The translations under genes and the position numbers were made by a program. A stretch of 64,000 nt of DNA. Source: Roseibium sp. MMSF_3544 (GTDB taxonomy: Bacteria; Pseudomonadota; Alphaproteobacteria; Rhizobiales; Stappiaceae). Each line of letters opens with the position of its first letter. Position 1 is the stretch's first letter. Below the pieces are notes generated by a model. That model was not told the DNA's origin. It did not search any database and worked only from the letters and a program-made list of their open reading frames with translations. The DNA lies in NCBI RefSeq assembly GCF_030732845.1, contig NZ_JASHKA010000002.1:124001-188000 (forward strand), read 5' to 3'. Shown one piece after another: positions 9,220-19,013 of the stretch.

Positions 9220-10419
9220 ATGTCCGCGACTGCGCTTTTCGGAAACTATGCAAGATCGAACCTGACATTCGATCACGGGGAAGGTGTCTGGCTTGTTACC
9301 AAGGACGGCCGACGATTTCTCGATTGCGGTTCCGGCATCGCGGTGAACTCGTGCGGACACAGTCATCCTCACCTTGTGAAGGCCATGCAGGACCAGGCGG
9401 CGAAGCTCTGGCACGTTTCCAACCTGCACCAGATGCCGGAAGGCGAGCGTCTTGCTCAACGTCTCGTTGATGCAAGTTTCGCAGACAAGGTTCTGTTCGT
9501 GAATTCCGGCGCGGAAGCCATGGAAGCGGCGATCAAGTGCGCCCGCCGTTATCATTACGACAACGGGCAGCCGGACAGGTTTCACATTGTAACCTTCGAG
9601 GGCGCTTTTCATGGACGGACGCTTGCGACGATCGCAGCCGGCGGTCAGGCGAAATACCTTGAAGGCTTTGGACCGAAGGCGCCAGGCTTTGATCAGGTGC
9701 CAGCAGGCGATCTCGATGCGCTGAAGGCCGTGATTGGACCACAGACGGCTGCGATCGCCATCGAGCCGATCCAGGGCGAGGGTGGCATCCGCGAGATGCA
9801 GCCCGAATTCCTGCGTGCGTTGAGGCAGCTCTGCGACGACAACGGCATCCTGTTGATTTTCGATGAAATTCAGACAGGCGTTGGACGTACCGGCAAGTTG
9901 TTTGCCCATGAGTGGGCGGGCGTAGATCCCGACCTGATGGCAGTTGCCAAGGGCATCGGCGGTGGTTTTCCAATGGGGGCCTGCCTGGCAACAGCAGAAA
10001 CGGCTGCAGCGCTTGCTCCGGGAACGCACGGCACGACCTTCGGCGGCAATCCGCTTGCCATGGCTGCGGGCAATGCCGTGCTCGATGTCATTCTGGCGGA
10101 CGGTTTTCTGGAAGACGTTCAGAAAAAGGGCCTCAGCTTGAAGCAGAAGCTTGCGGGACTGGTCGACAGTCACCCGAAGGTGCTGGATCTGGTGCGCGGC
10201 ACCGGCCTGATGCTTGGACTGAAATGCGTCGTTCCTGCTGGCGACTACGTTGCAGCGGCCCGCGAAGTGGGGCTGCTGGCTGTGCCGGCCGGAGACAACG
10301 TGGTGCGCATCATGCCGCCGCTGACCATGACCGAAGACGAAATTGCAATTGCCGTGGAGCGCCTGGAACAGGCTGCACAGGCAGTTGAAGCAAAGCTTGT
10401 GGAAGGAGCGGCCGAATGA
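9220..10419 (+). CDS. argD: Acetylornithine aminotransferase ArgD
   Basis: PLP-dependent class III aminotransferase converting N-acetylglutamate semialdehyde to N-acetylornithine in arginine synthesis (possibly also the succinyl-DAP step). Hallmarks are the early [30 protein letters not shown] (phosphate contact), the cofactor Asp in [14 protein letters not shown], and the PLP-binding Lys in [13 protein letters not shown]. Length is 399 residues. Its end overlaps argF by 4 bases (ATGA), so they form one operon. The locus also has argF and hslO, which favours ArgD over a catabolic paralogue. Confidence 0.93.
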   Translation: MSATALFGNYARSNLTFDHGEGVWLVTKDGRRFLDCGSGIAVNSCGHSHPHLVKAMQDQAAKLWHVSNLHQMPEGERLAQRLVDASFADKVLFVNSGAEAMEAAIKCARRYHYDNGQPDRFHIVTFEGAFHGRTLATIAAGGQAKYLEGFGPKAPGFDQVPAGDLDALKAVIGPQTAAIAIEPIQGEGGIREMQPEFLRALRQLCDDNGILLIFDEIQTGVGRTGKLFAHEWAGVDPDLMAVAKGIGGGFPMGACLATAETAAALAPGTHGTTFGGNPLAMAAGNAVLDVILADGFLEDVQKKGLSLKQKLAGLVDSHPKVLDLVRGTGLMLGLKCVVPAGDYVAAAREVGLLAVPAGDNVVRIMPPLTMTEDEIAIAVERLEQAAQAVEAKLVEGAAE

Positions 10420-11345
10420 CCGCGAACGGAGCTTACCGGAATTTTCTGGACCTGACCGACTTCGAAGGCGAGGACTTGCGCGCCATTTTGGATACGGCGC
10501 GCAACATCAAGGCATCGCGCAACGGCATGCGCCGTGGTGAGGGGCCGCTTGCCGGCAAGGTGCTGGCGATGATCTTCGAACAGCCCTCCACCCGCACGCG
10601 CATTTCGTTTGATGTGGGAATGCGCGAACTCGGTGGTGAGACCCTGATGCTGACGGGCGCCGAGATGCAGCTCGGACGTGGCGAGACAATTGGTGACACC
10701 GCAAAGGTTCTGTCCCGTTTCGTCGACGCGATCATGATCCGGATCCTTGATCATAACGAACTGAATGAGCTTGCCGAGCACGCAACGGTTCCGGTGATCA
10801 ACGGCCTGACCAAGATCTCGCATCCTTGCCAGATCATGGCAGATTTGATGACATTTGAAGAACATCGCGGATCGATCCAGGGAAAAAGCGTTGCCTGGAC
10901 CGGGGACAGCAACAATGTTCTGGCGTCCTGGGTCCATGCGGCTCCCCGTCTGGACTTTGAATTGCGTATTGCAACGCCCTCCGAACTTGCGCCTCCCCAG
11001 GAGCTGATTGACACGGCCCGTGCCAAGGGTGGTTCCATTCAGCTGACCTCGGACCCATATGAAGCGGTCAAGGGGACCGACTGTGTGGTGACGGACTGCT
11101 GGGTATCGATGGGAGATGACGACACGGAATCGCGTCACAATCTCCTGAGCGCCTACCAGGTGAACGCGCGCCTGATGGCTGAAGCCAACAGGGATGCGCT
11201 GTTCATGCACTGTCTTCCAGCCCATCGCGGCGAAGAAGTGACATCCGAAGTCATGGACGGCCCCAACTCTGTTGTGTTTGATGAGGCCGAAAACAGGCTC
11301 CATGCCCAGAAGGGCATTCTTGCCTGGTGTTTCGGCGAAGGTTGA
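10416..11345 (+). CDS. argF: Ornithine carbamoyltransferase ArgF
   Basis: Transfers the carbamoyl group to ornithine to make citrulline. The carbamoyl-phosphate motif STRTR, the HPCQ motif and the C-terminal HCLP motif are present, together with the OTCase-specific ornithine loop (SMGDD). Length is 309 residues. It overlaps argD by 4 bases, and hslO follows after 12 bases. Confidence 0.96.
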   Translation: MTANGAYRNFLDLTDFEGEDLRAILDTARNIKASRNGMRRGEGPLAGKVLAMIFEQPSTRTRISFDVGMRELGGETLMLTGAEMQLGRGETIGDTAKVLSRFVDAIMIRILDHNELNELAEHATVPVINGLTKISHPCQIMADLMTFEEHRGSIQGKSVAWTGDSNNVLASWVHAAPRLDFELRIATPSELAPPQELIDTARAKGGSIQLTSDPYEAVKGTDCVVTDCWVSMGDDDTESRHNLLSAYQVNARLMAEANRDALFMHCLPAHRGEEVTSEVMDGPNSVVFDEAENRLHAQKGILAWCFGEG

Positions 11346-11357
11346 GGCAAAGCCGAC

Positions 11358-12332
11358 GTGGCACTGAATCTTGATGAGCTGGGCATTACGCCCGCAGGGC
11401 TGGACGCTGTCCGGCCCTTTGCTGTAGAGGCGCTGGATGTGCGCGGACGGGCGGTCGCGCTTGGACCGGCCCTGGAGAGTATTCTGGACCGGCACGACTA
11501 TCCGGAGCCGGTCTCCCGCCTGCTTGCGGAAGCTATCGTGCTGACGAGCCTTCTCGGCACGTCGCTCAAGTTCGACGGGCGCTTTATTCTCCAAACGCAG
11601 ACCCAGGGACCGGTCTCCATGCTGGTGGTCGACTTTTCGTCACCGGGCGACGTGCGCGCCTGCGCAACGTTCGATGCCGCGCGCGTTCAAGCACTGACGG
11701 ACGCCGGCAAGGCGACGCCAGAGGCCTTGCTCGGTCACGGGCACCTGGCAATGACCATCGACCAGGGCCAGCATATGCAGCGATATCAGGGCCTCGTCGA
11801 GTTGGACGGGATTTCCCTGGAAGAAGTCGCGCGCCGGTATTTCGATCGCTCGGAGCAGATCCCGACGGAAGTCCGGCTTGGGGTCGGTGAGCTCTATACC
11901 CGCCCGGACGGTGAGGCTCTTCAAAAGACCTGGACTGCGGGCGGCATTCTCATTCAGTTTCTGCCTGAGGCGCCCGAACGCCTCGTGCAGGCCGACCTCG
12001 ATCCGGGAGACGCGCCTGAGGGCACGCTGCTGCATGAGATAGAGGAAGACGACGCTTGGGTTGAGGCCAAGGCGCTGGTTGAAACGGTCAACGATGTGGA
12101 ATTGACCGATCCGGAGGTCAGCGTCGAAACCCTGCTTTTCCGGCTGTTTCACGAACGCGGTGTGCGGCTGTTCGACCCGCAACCGCTTCTTGACCAGTGC
12201 CGGTGCTCGCAAGAGAAAATCGAGGGTGTTCTGTCCGGCTTCAGCGACGAGGAAATCGACGAGATGACCATCGATGGCAAGATCGTCGTGACGTGCGAGT
12301 TCTGTAATACGAAGTACGAATTCGATCGCTGA
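11358..12332 (+). CDS. hslO: Redox-regulated chaperone Hsp33
   Basis: Cytoplasmic holdase activated by oxidation. The C-terminal zinc-binding switch is intact: CRC (about residue 280) and CEFC (about 315), matching CxC-X27-32-CxxC. Residues 1-240 match the Hsp33 core (LGTSLKFDGRFILQTQTQGP). Length is 324 residues, slightly above the usual 290. Association with argD-argF is common in the Hyphomicrobiales. The apaG gene often found next is absent here. Confidence 0.94.
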   Translation: MALNLDELGITPAGLDAVRPFAVEALDVRGRAVALGPALESILDRHDYPEPVSRLLAEAIVLTSLLGTSLKFDGRFILQTQTQGPVSMLVVDFSSPGDVRACATFDAARVQALTDAGKATPEALLGHGHLAMTIDQGQHMQRYQGLVELDGISLEEVARRYFDRSEQIPTEVRLGVGELYTRPDGEALQKTWTAGGILIQFLPEAPERLVQADLDPGDAPEGTLLHEIEEDDAWVEAKALVETVNDVELTDPEVSVETLLFRLFHERGVRLFDPQPLLDQCRCSQEKIEGVLSGFSDEEIDEMTIDGKIVVTCEFCNTKYEFDR

Positions 12333-12506
12333 TCCGCGCATCTTCGGAACAATTTGGCGCATTCAGACACACTCGGTTACAATTTTGAGCGTGCCAAGTG
12401 CCGCCTGGGGGCCTATTCGGGGCTTGAATTTTGCAGTGCGAAGTAAATCTATTTGCTTGCAAGAAACTCTTTGGTGTCAACACTTGAAGCTCTGGTGCGC
12501 TTAGAA

Positions 12507-13922
12507 ATGTTGCAGTCCCTACCAGAGGACGCCGGTAACAAGCCGGTTTCCGAAGTTCTTCCGCCCGCCGACCCCAATCCGGGAACTGGTTGGCGCCGGG
12601 TCATGCTCGTTCTGAAAGCGCTGCTACAGGCCTTGATCGCGTTCGCGATACTGATCGCCGCTTTCATGGGGATGAAAACCCTGGTCGCGACCAAGCCGGA
12701 CGTCCCAAAGCGTCCGATCCAGGAGACGAGCTACGCCGTTGAGACGGTGACGGTGGCGCAGGGCGATTTCGCCCCGGATATCAACGTATTCGGCGAAACA
12801 ACGGCTGGCCGCGAAGTGGAGCTGCGGGCCCTTGTCGGAGGTGAGGTTGTGGACGTTCATCCCAACCTGAAGGCGGGCGGGCATGTTTCGGGCGGGGAAA
12901 TCCTGGTTGCGATCGACCGGTTCGACTATGAGGGCGCCGTCACTGAAGCCCAGGCGAATCTTGCCGAGGCTCAGGCAGGTCTGGTCGAAAGCGAGGGCCG
13001 CGTCGAACTTGAAAAGGCAAACGTCGTTCGCGCGCAGGAACAACTTGAGTTCGCGCAAAGGGATCTGGAACGGGCCGAGGAGCTTATCGGGCGCGGCGCG
13101 GTTACCGAGCGCACCGTCGATGACAGGCGGCTTCTGGTGTCGCAGCGCCAGCAGACCGTGGAGCAAAGGCAAAACTCGCTTGCGCTCGAGGAAGCAAAGG
13201 TTGTTCAGCAGAATGCCACGGTAAAGCGGCTTCAATGGCGATTGGAAAACGCCGAGCGTCAGTTGGAAAACACCATCTTGAGAGCTCCATTTGACGCAAT
13301 CGTGCGCAGCGAAGCGGCTGAACCCGGACGCCTCGTGAGCGTCAACGATGCAGTCGTTGCGCTTTACAGCAGCGACGACTTCGAAGTTCGCTTCACGTTG
13401 TCCGACAACCAGTACGGCCGACTTCTCGCCGATAGCGGAACCGTGGTGGATCGTCCCGTCGAAGTGACGTGGTACCTCGGCAACAAGGCGGTGACCTATC
13501 CGGCGACTGTCAGTCGTATCGGTGCGGACGTTGCCAGCACACGCGGTGGCGTCGATCTGATCGCGACGATTGACAACTCTGATGCATCTGTTCCGCTGCG
13601 TCCGGGTGCCTTTGTCGAGATTTCGCTGCCTGACCAGACCTATCGCGAAAGTTTCCGCATTCCGGAGACTGCGTACTACGGTGAAGGCACGGTCTACGTC
13701 GTCAAAGACAGCCGGCTGGTGCCGCGAGACGTGATCGCGCAGGCAATCGACAACGGTTTTATATTGGTCACAGGTGATCTGGAACCGGGTGAAACGCTGC
13801 TGACAACGCGCATACCGGAAGCCGGCGCCGGCCTATTGGTGAACGACGTAACCGGTGCGGCCGCCGCGACGGATGGAAATGTAGCCAGCACGGCGACCAG
13901 CCGTGACACGTCGGCCCAGTAG
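12507..13922 (+). CDS. RND efflux system periplasmic adaptor (membrane fusion protein)
   Basis: Adaptor linking the RND pump at 13937 to an outer-membrane channel. One N-terminal membrane segment (about 40-60 from this start) is followed by a biotinyl-lipoyl-like half, a long coiled-coil hairpin rich in E, A, Q and R (about 160-260) with ERAEELIGRGAVTERTVDD, and the beta-barrel domain with PGRLVSVNDAVV. The start is uncertain: ATG at 12507 or in-frame TTG at 12453, neither with a clear ribosome site. The RND gene follows after 14 bases. Confidence 0.88.
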   Translation: MLQSLPEDAGNKPVSEVLPPADPNPGTGWRRVMLVLKALLQALIAFAILIAAFMGMKTLVATKPDVPKRPIQETSYAVETVTVAQGDFAPDINVFGETTAGREVELRALVGGEVVDVHPNLKAGGHVSGGEILVAIDRFDYEGAVTEAQANLAEAQAGLVESEGRVELEKANVVRAQEQLEFAQRDLERAEELIGRGAVTERTVDDRRLLVSQRQQTVEQRQNSLALEEAKVVQQNATVKRLQWRLENAERQLENTILRAPFDAIVRSEAAEPGRLVSVNDAVVALYSSDDFEVRFTLSDNQYGRLLADSGTVVDRPVEVTWYLGNKAVTYPATVSRIGADVASTRGGVDLIATIDNSDASVPLRPGAFVEISLPDQTYRESFRIPETAYYGEGTVYVVKDSRLVPRDVIAQAIDNGFILVTGDLEPGETLLTTRIPEAGAGLLVNDVTGAAAATDGNVASTATSRDTSAQ

Positions 13923-13936
13923 CGGGAGGCCTGGCA

Positions 13937-16900
13937 ATGCGAGAGATCCGGTCCCGCGGCTTCCTTGAACTGATTGTTCGCCATGCGAACGCGGCAAATC
14001 TAATCATGGCCGTCATGGTGCTGTTCGGCGCCTACGGGCTCGCAAAGCTGAACACGCAGTTTTTCCCGACCGTCAAGATCGACAACATCTCCGTGACGAT
14101 CGTATGGCCGGGGGCCAGTGCCGAGGACGTTGCCTCGAATATCCTGGAAGTGATCGAGCCGGAACTGCGCTTTATCGACGGACTGGATGAGATCGTCTCC
14201 TACGGTCGGGAAGGCTCCGCGTCGGTGCGCATGGACTTCGTCGAAGGCACCAACATGCAGCAGGCCCTGTCCGATGTGGAGCAGGCGGTTGCCGGTGTCA
14301 CGACTTTGCCGATCGATTCAGAAACGCCCGTCATTTCCGCGTCGACCTTTACCGACGGTGTTGCGACAATCGCCTTGCGGGGTCCTTTTTCCGAACAGGC
14401 GCTCAAGGTGTTCGCCCGCCAGATCCGGGACGACCTGCTGGCCCGCGGGATCGACAAGGTCGAGCTCTATGGATACCGCGCACCGGAGTATCTGGTCGAA
14501 ATCCCGGAACGTGAGCTCAGGCGCCTCGATCTGACAATCGCCGACGTCGCCGGCCAGATCGCGGGCAACACGATCGACCTTCCGGCAGGCAATCTCGACG
14601 GCGCTGTCGAACGGCAGATCCGGGCCCTGTCGGAAGAAAGGTCACCGGAGGCCGTCGGTCGCATCGAGGTGAAGTCCTTCGCCTCGGGTGAGAAAACGCT
14701 TGTCGAGGACATCGGCACCGTCGTCAGGGATTTTGATTCAGGCGAGAACCAGGGTTTCTCGGACGGCACGCGCGCAATTGAACTTCAGATCCTGCGGACC
14801 GAAAAGACCGACACCCTGAAGGCTGCGCAGATCGTCGATGACTACCTTGCCGAAATTTCCCAGGAACTGCCGCAAACGCTGGAGATCCTGAAATATGATG
14901 TCCGCGCCGATGCGGTGAAGGGCCGGATCTCCCTTCTGGTCGAGAACGGCCTGACGGGTCTGGTGCTTGTCGTCGGGATCCTGTTTCTTTTCTTGAATGC
15001 GCGGATTGCGCTGTGGGTCGCTGCCGGCATCCCGGTCGCCATGATGGCAACGCTCGGCATCATGTGGCTGCTGGGTGAAAGCATCAACATGATCTCCATG
15101 TTCGCGCTCATTATGATGCTGGGCGTGATCGTTGACGATGCCATTGTCGTGGGTGAGCACACGGCCACACGCCGAAGTATGGGCGACAGTCCTGAAGACG
15201 CGGCGATCAACGGTGCGACAACCATGCTTGCGCCTATCTTTGCCGCGAGCCTCACGACGATTGCCGCTTTCCTGCCAATTCTGCTCGTGAGCGACGTCCT
15301 TGGGCAGATCATGGGCACTCTGCCTGTTGTGGTTGTCGCGGTCGTGATCGCGTCCCTGATCGAGTGCTTTTTGATCTTGCCGGGTCATCTGTCACATGCC
15401 CTCGGCAGCCGTCCGGGCTGGAGTTGGTGGCGTGTCGTGATTGTCGCCGGTGTGCCGGCCTTTTTCCTGAGCGCGCTTGTTGCGCAACCCGACATTTCGG
15501 TGCCGCCATATCTGGATGTGATCGATGACCCGCTTCGCAGCCTAAGGGACACAGCCGGTGTCTTCGTTTTTGAAATGGTGGTTATTGGCGTCTGTTTCCT
15601 GCTCGCGCTCGCCTTCGAATCCCTTCTCATGGCGCTGCGGCGGAAAAAGCAGCGCCGGGAAGACCCCGACCGGTCGAGCTGGTTCCGCCGCGGCTTCGAT
15701 ACCGGCTTCGGCTGGATACGCGACTATCCGTTCCGCGCCTTCGTGTCCGTTGCCGTTCATTGGCGATACGCGACGCTAGCCGTCGCTGTTTCTGCGATGA
15801 TCCTTGCCGTCGGTCTTGTTCAGGGCGGCCGGGTCGGCTTTACCTTTTTCCCCTCACCTGAAGCGGAGAACCTGACCGCGTCGATCTTCTTCCATGCCGG
15901 TATTCCGGAAGAAGAAGCAATTGCCGGGATCGCCCGGATCGAGCAGGCCTTGAAGGACGCGGAAGCAAATCTGACGCGTGACAACGGTGAAACGCTGATT
16001 GAGGCCACCTATGCCACACTCGGCCAGGCGGGCAACAATCGCGGCGACAACGTTGCCAACATCACCGTTCAGCTGACCCGCTCGGAAGACCGCACGACCC
16101 GCACGCCTGAAATTGTCCGGGCGTGGCGCGCTGCACTTCCTGCGATCCCGGGAACTTCACGCATTGCGGTAGCTGAGCGCCGGGGCGGTCCTCCTGGTCG
16201 TGATCTGGATATCCGATTGACCGGAGCGCCGCTCAAGGACCTGAAGGCCGCAGCTCAGAAACTTCAGCAGGAACTCTCGGCGTTTCCGGGCACGAGTGCC
16301 GTTTCGGACGATCTGCCTTGGGGGAAACCAGAGTTGCTGGTCGAACTGACGCCGCGCGGACGAGCGCTCGGCTTCACAGTGGAAAGTGCCGCCCGGCAGA
16401 TCCGCAACGCCTTTGAGGGCAATATCGCCCGGCGTTTCGCGGAAGGAGACGAAGAAGTCTCGGTAAGGGTCAAACAGATCTTCGATGCCGACGGAAGCGC
16501 CGCGCTCAGACAATTGTCGCTGAGAACGCCGGCAGGTGAGTTCGTGCCGTTGACGGAGGTGGTTGACCTGACCGACTCGCAAGGCTTCTCGGTCATTCTG
16601 CGTCGCGACGGCAGAACTCAGGTCTCTGTTGTTGCCGATGTCGACAGCACGATAACGTCGAACAACGAGATCATCGCCGAGCTGAGCAAAGAGTTCTTGC
16701 CGGAGCTAACGCAGCAATATGGCCTGGAATACTCCTTTGCGGGACGAGCGGAAGAGCAGTCGAACGCCTTCTCGGATCTTTTGACCGGCGTGATGATGGC
16801 CGTCGCCGGGATCTATATCATCCTGGCCGCGATCTTCGGCAGCTATTCCCGCCCGATCGTTGTGATGTCGATCATCCCCTTCGGGATCGTCGGTGCGATC

Positions 16901-17335
16901 GTCGGCCACTATCTGATGGGCTTCAATCTGACCATCTTGAGCATGATCGGTCTTCTGGGGCTCGCGGGCATTCTCGTCAACAACTCGATCATCCTGGTCG
17001 CGCGCTTTGAGCAACGTTTGGCCGCCGGCGAAGCCATCGATCAGGCGGCCATCGGGTCAAGTTGCGATCGTCTGCGGGCCGTCTTGTTGACGTCTATGAC
17101 CACGATCGGCGGCCTGCTGCCATTGATGTTCGAAACCAGCCTTCAGGCCCAGTTCCTGTTGCCGATGGCAATCACCATAGTGTTCGGACTGGCAACGGCC
17201 ACCGCGCTGGTGCTCGTGCTCGTACCGGCTCTTGTCATGATCGGTGATGATATCGGCGGCATTATCTTCCTGCGCCGGCGCCAGCACGCGCACGCGGCTT
17301 CCGGAGACGGACGCAGCATCACACCCGCTGAATGA
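13937..17335 (+). CDS. RND family efflux transporter permease (AcrB/AcrF family)
   Basis: Inner-membrane proton-driven pump. The first helix (about 17-35), FFPTVKIDNISVTIVWPGAS docking region, and paired porter domains are typical. TM4 carries the proton-relay acidic residues (MLGVIVDDAIVVGEH). At 1132 residues it exceeds the usual 1020-1050, mostly because the stretch around 485-640 between the two halves is expanded, with about two extra hydrophobic segments and a basic linker (RRKKQRRED). No outer-membrane factor is encoded nearby. The substrate cannot be predicted. Confidence 0.92.
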   Translation: MREIRSRGFLELIVRHANAANLIMAVMVLFGAYGLAKLNTQFFPTVKIDNISVTIVWPGASAEDVASNILEVIEPELRFIDGLDEIVSYGREGSASVRMDFVEGTNMQQALSDVEQAVAGVTTLPIDSETPVISASTFTDGVATIALRGPFSEQALKVFARQIRDDLLARGIDKVELYGYRAPEYLVEIPERELRRLDLTIADVAGQIAGNTIDLPAGNLDGAVERQIRALSEERSPEAVGRIEVKSFASGEKTLVEDIGTVVRDFDSGENQGFSDGTRAIELQILRTEKTDTLKAAQIVDDYLAEISQELPQTLEILKYDVRADAVKGRISLLVENGLTGLVLVVGILFLFLNARIALWVAAGIPVAMMATLGIMWLLGESINMISMFALIMMLGVIVDDAIVVGEHTATRRSMGDSPEDAAINGATTMLAPIFAASLTTIAAFLPILLVSDVLGQIMGTLPVVVVAVVIASLIECFLILPGHLSHALGSRPGWSWWRVVIVAGVPAFFLSALVAQPDISVPPYLDVIDDPLRSLRDTAGVFVFEMVVIGVCFLLALAFESLLMALRRKKQRREDPDRSSWFRRGFDTGFGWIRDYPFRAFVSVAVHWRYATLAVAVSAMILAVGLVQGGRVGFTFFPSPEAENLTASIFFHAGIPEEEAIAGIARIEQALKDAEANLTRDNGETLIEATYATLGQAGNNRGDNVANITVQLTRSEDRTTRTPEIVRAWRAALPAIPGTSRIAVAERRGGPPGRDLDIRLTGAPLKDLKAAAQKLQQELSAFPGTSAVSDDLPWGKPELLVELTPRGRALGFTVESAARQIRNAFEGNIARRFAEGDEEVSVRVKQIFDADGSAALRQLSLRTPAGEFVPLTEVVDLTDSQGFSVILRRDGRTQVSVVADVDSTITSNNEIIAELSKEFLPELTQQYGLEYSFAGRAEEQSNAFSDLLTGVMMAVAGIYIILAAIFGSYSRPIVVMSIIPFGIVGAIVGHYLMGFNLTILSMIGLLGLAGILVNNSIILVARFEQRLAAGEAIDQAAIGSSCDRLRAVLLTSMTTIGGLLPLMFETSLQAQFLLPMAITIVFGLATATALVLVLVPALVMIGDDIGGIIFLRRRQHAHAASGDGRSITPAE

Positions 17336-17344
17336 AGTTTGGGT

Positions 17345-17992
17345 TCAAGTCTCTAGCGATGTGGTGAATTTGGCGGTTGCTTTAGCCGCCAAACGAATGT
17401 TGCCGTCCAGCGTCGCCGGAGACTTGCCGCGCGGCCCGAAGTCGTGGTTCCCGTCTTCAAGGTAGGTCAGCGTGACGTGATCTGGCAGGTTCATCTCATC
17501 AAGTTCCACCTTGGACCCGAAGGGATCCCGGTCGCCCTGCAGGATCAGGACAGGGCGCTTGGCCTCTTCCAGAGGCGCCAGCCGCCAGTCTGCTTCCGGC
17601 CGGCCTGTCGGATGAAACGGATAGCCGTAACAGCAGATCCCCTTGACCCGGCCGGGCAGGGATCCGCCGCCGCCCAGCATGGCAGCGACCCGGCCTCCCA
17701 TGGATTTTCCGCCCAATAGCAAGGGACCTTCTGTTTCCTTCAGCAGGACCTGCAGCGCCGTCTGGAATTCGCCGATCAGCTTGTCGGCGCGCGGTGGTGG
17801 TCTTTTGGACCCGCCCGTCCGCCGTCCGGCCATATAGGCAAATTCGAACCGCGCAACAGCGACACCCTCCGCCGCAAGGGCCGTGGCGAGCTTGTCCATG
17901 AAGGTTGAGTCCATCGCGGCTCCGGCACCATGTGCCATCAGAAGTGTCGCGATCGGGTCCGTGTCAGGGCGTGTCCAGAGAAAGTCGCTCAT
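17345..17992 (-). CDS. Alpha/beta hydrolase of the KANL3/TEX30-like family
   Basis: Small cytoplasmic alpha/beta hydrolase-like protein (215 residues). LLMAHGAGAAMDS forms the oxyanion-side HG motif, GGKSMGGR carries the nucleophile Ser (about residue 96), LQGDRDPFG the acidic residue and DGNHDF the His. The family is best known as uncharacterised hydrolases related to dienelactone hydrolase. It is convergent with the RND gene (9-base gap) and divergent from the hydroxylase gene. The substrate is unknown. Confidence 0.8.
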   Translation of the reverse strand: MSDFLWTRPDTDPIATLLMAHGAGAAMDSTFMDKLATALAAEGVAVARFEFAYMAGRRTGGSKRPPPRADKLIGEFQTALQVLLKETEGPLLLGGKSMGGRVAAMLGGGGSLPGRVKGICCYGYPFHPTGRPEADWRLAPLEEAKRPVLILQGDRDPFGSKVELDEMNLPDHVTLTYLEDGNHDFGPRGKSPATLDGNIRLAAKATAKFTTSLET

Positions 17993-18128
17993 GGTGATGT
18001 GATCTGTCGCAGCTTAAATTGAAGAAATGCGGGCTATATATTCGCGAAAGATGAAATAGGTATCATCCAGTTACCGCTTGCACTACAGAGCCGCAATCGT
18101 CATTGCAAGCGGCTGGATTCGAAAAGGC

Positions 18129-19013
18129 ATGTTTGAACAGTTCGACATAAACCAGCTGCGCATGGCCTGCTTTGGCGGGATCTTTCTGATCATGGCCCTG
18201 CTGGAAGCCGGCCTGCCGCGGCGGCGTTTGGAAAACGGTCGGCTGAAACGCTGGCCGACCAATTGGGGGCTGATCCTCCTCGATTCCATTCTCGTCCGGC
18301 TCATCTTTCCGATCGGCGGCGTCGGGTTGGCGTTGCTGGCACAGGAAAAGGGTTGGGGCCTGTTCGGCATCCTGGGCTGGTCCGGCTTGCTGGCGGGTTT
18401 GATCACGTTCCTTGTGCTCGATCTGGCCGTCTGGGGCCAGCACGTTGCTTCCCACAAGGTGCCATGGTTCTGGCGCATCCACCGCGTCCATCATGCTGAC
18501 AGTGAAGTGGATGCAACAACGGCGCTGCGGTTTCATCCGATTGAGATCCTCCTGTCCTTCGTTTGGAAGGGGCTGGTGATTGTCGCGCTTGGCGGACCCG
18601 TCGAAGCCGTCCTGATATTTGAAATCGTGCTCAATGCCTCGGCGGTCTTCGGACACGCCAACGTCCGAATTCCCAAGGCTTTGGACCGGCTGCTCCGCTT
18701 CGTCATTGTCACCCCCGACATGCACCGGATTCATCATTCCGTGATCCACAGGGAAACGGATTCAAACTACGGGTTCTATCTTTCCGTCTGGGACAGGCTG
18801 TTCGGCACCTATATCGAAGAGCCCGAAAAAGGTCATGACGGCATGGAGATAGGCCTTGGCCCCTCGCTGACCCCCAAAGCCCACCAGCTTCCCTTCAGCC
18901 TGGCCATTCCGTTTTTGAACGTAAGGCGCGAGGTGCAGAAGGACCCGGATGAACGGATCGAAGGCGTGGGTGTCAAAAAAGCAATCAGTAAAAACTCAGC
19001 GGGAAATACCTGA
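18129..19013 (+). CDS. Sterol desaturase / fatty acid hydroxylase superfamily membrane protein
   Basis: Di-iron membrane oxygenase. Hydrophobic segments occupy roughly residues 10-30, 50-70 and 80-105. The His clusters are complete: HVASHK, HRVHHAD and MHRIHHSVIHRETDSNYG. The ATG at 18129 is chosen because AAAAGG precedes it and MFEQFDINQLR matches the usual short N-terminus. Likely roles are hydroxylation or desaturation of a lipid, but the substrate cannot be told. Its last 29 bases overlap the end of the convergent gene. Confidence 0.87.
   Translation: MFEQFDINQLRMACFGGIFLIMALLEAGLPRRRLENGRLKRWPTNWGLILLDSILVRLIFPIGGVGLALLAQEKGWGLFGILGWSGLLAGLITFLVLDLAVWGQHVASHKVPWFWRIHRVHHADSEVDATTALRFHPIEILLSFVWKGLVIVALGGPVEAVLIFEIVLNASAVFGHANVRIPKALDRLLRFVIVTPDMHRIHHSVIHRETDSNYGFYLSVWDRLFGTYIEEPEKGHDGMEIGLGPSLTPKAHQLPFSLAIPFLNVRREVQKDPDERIEGVGVKKAISKNSAGNT

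Noticed and set aside
10245-11594. Long minus-strand open frame opposite argF
   Set aside because: It spans three real genes' regions on the other strand and has no motifs; it is a shadow of argF.
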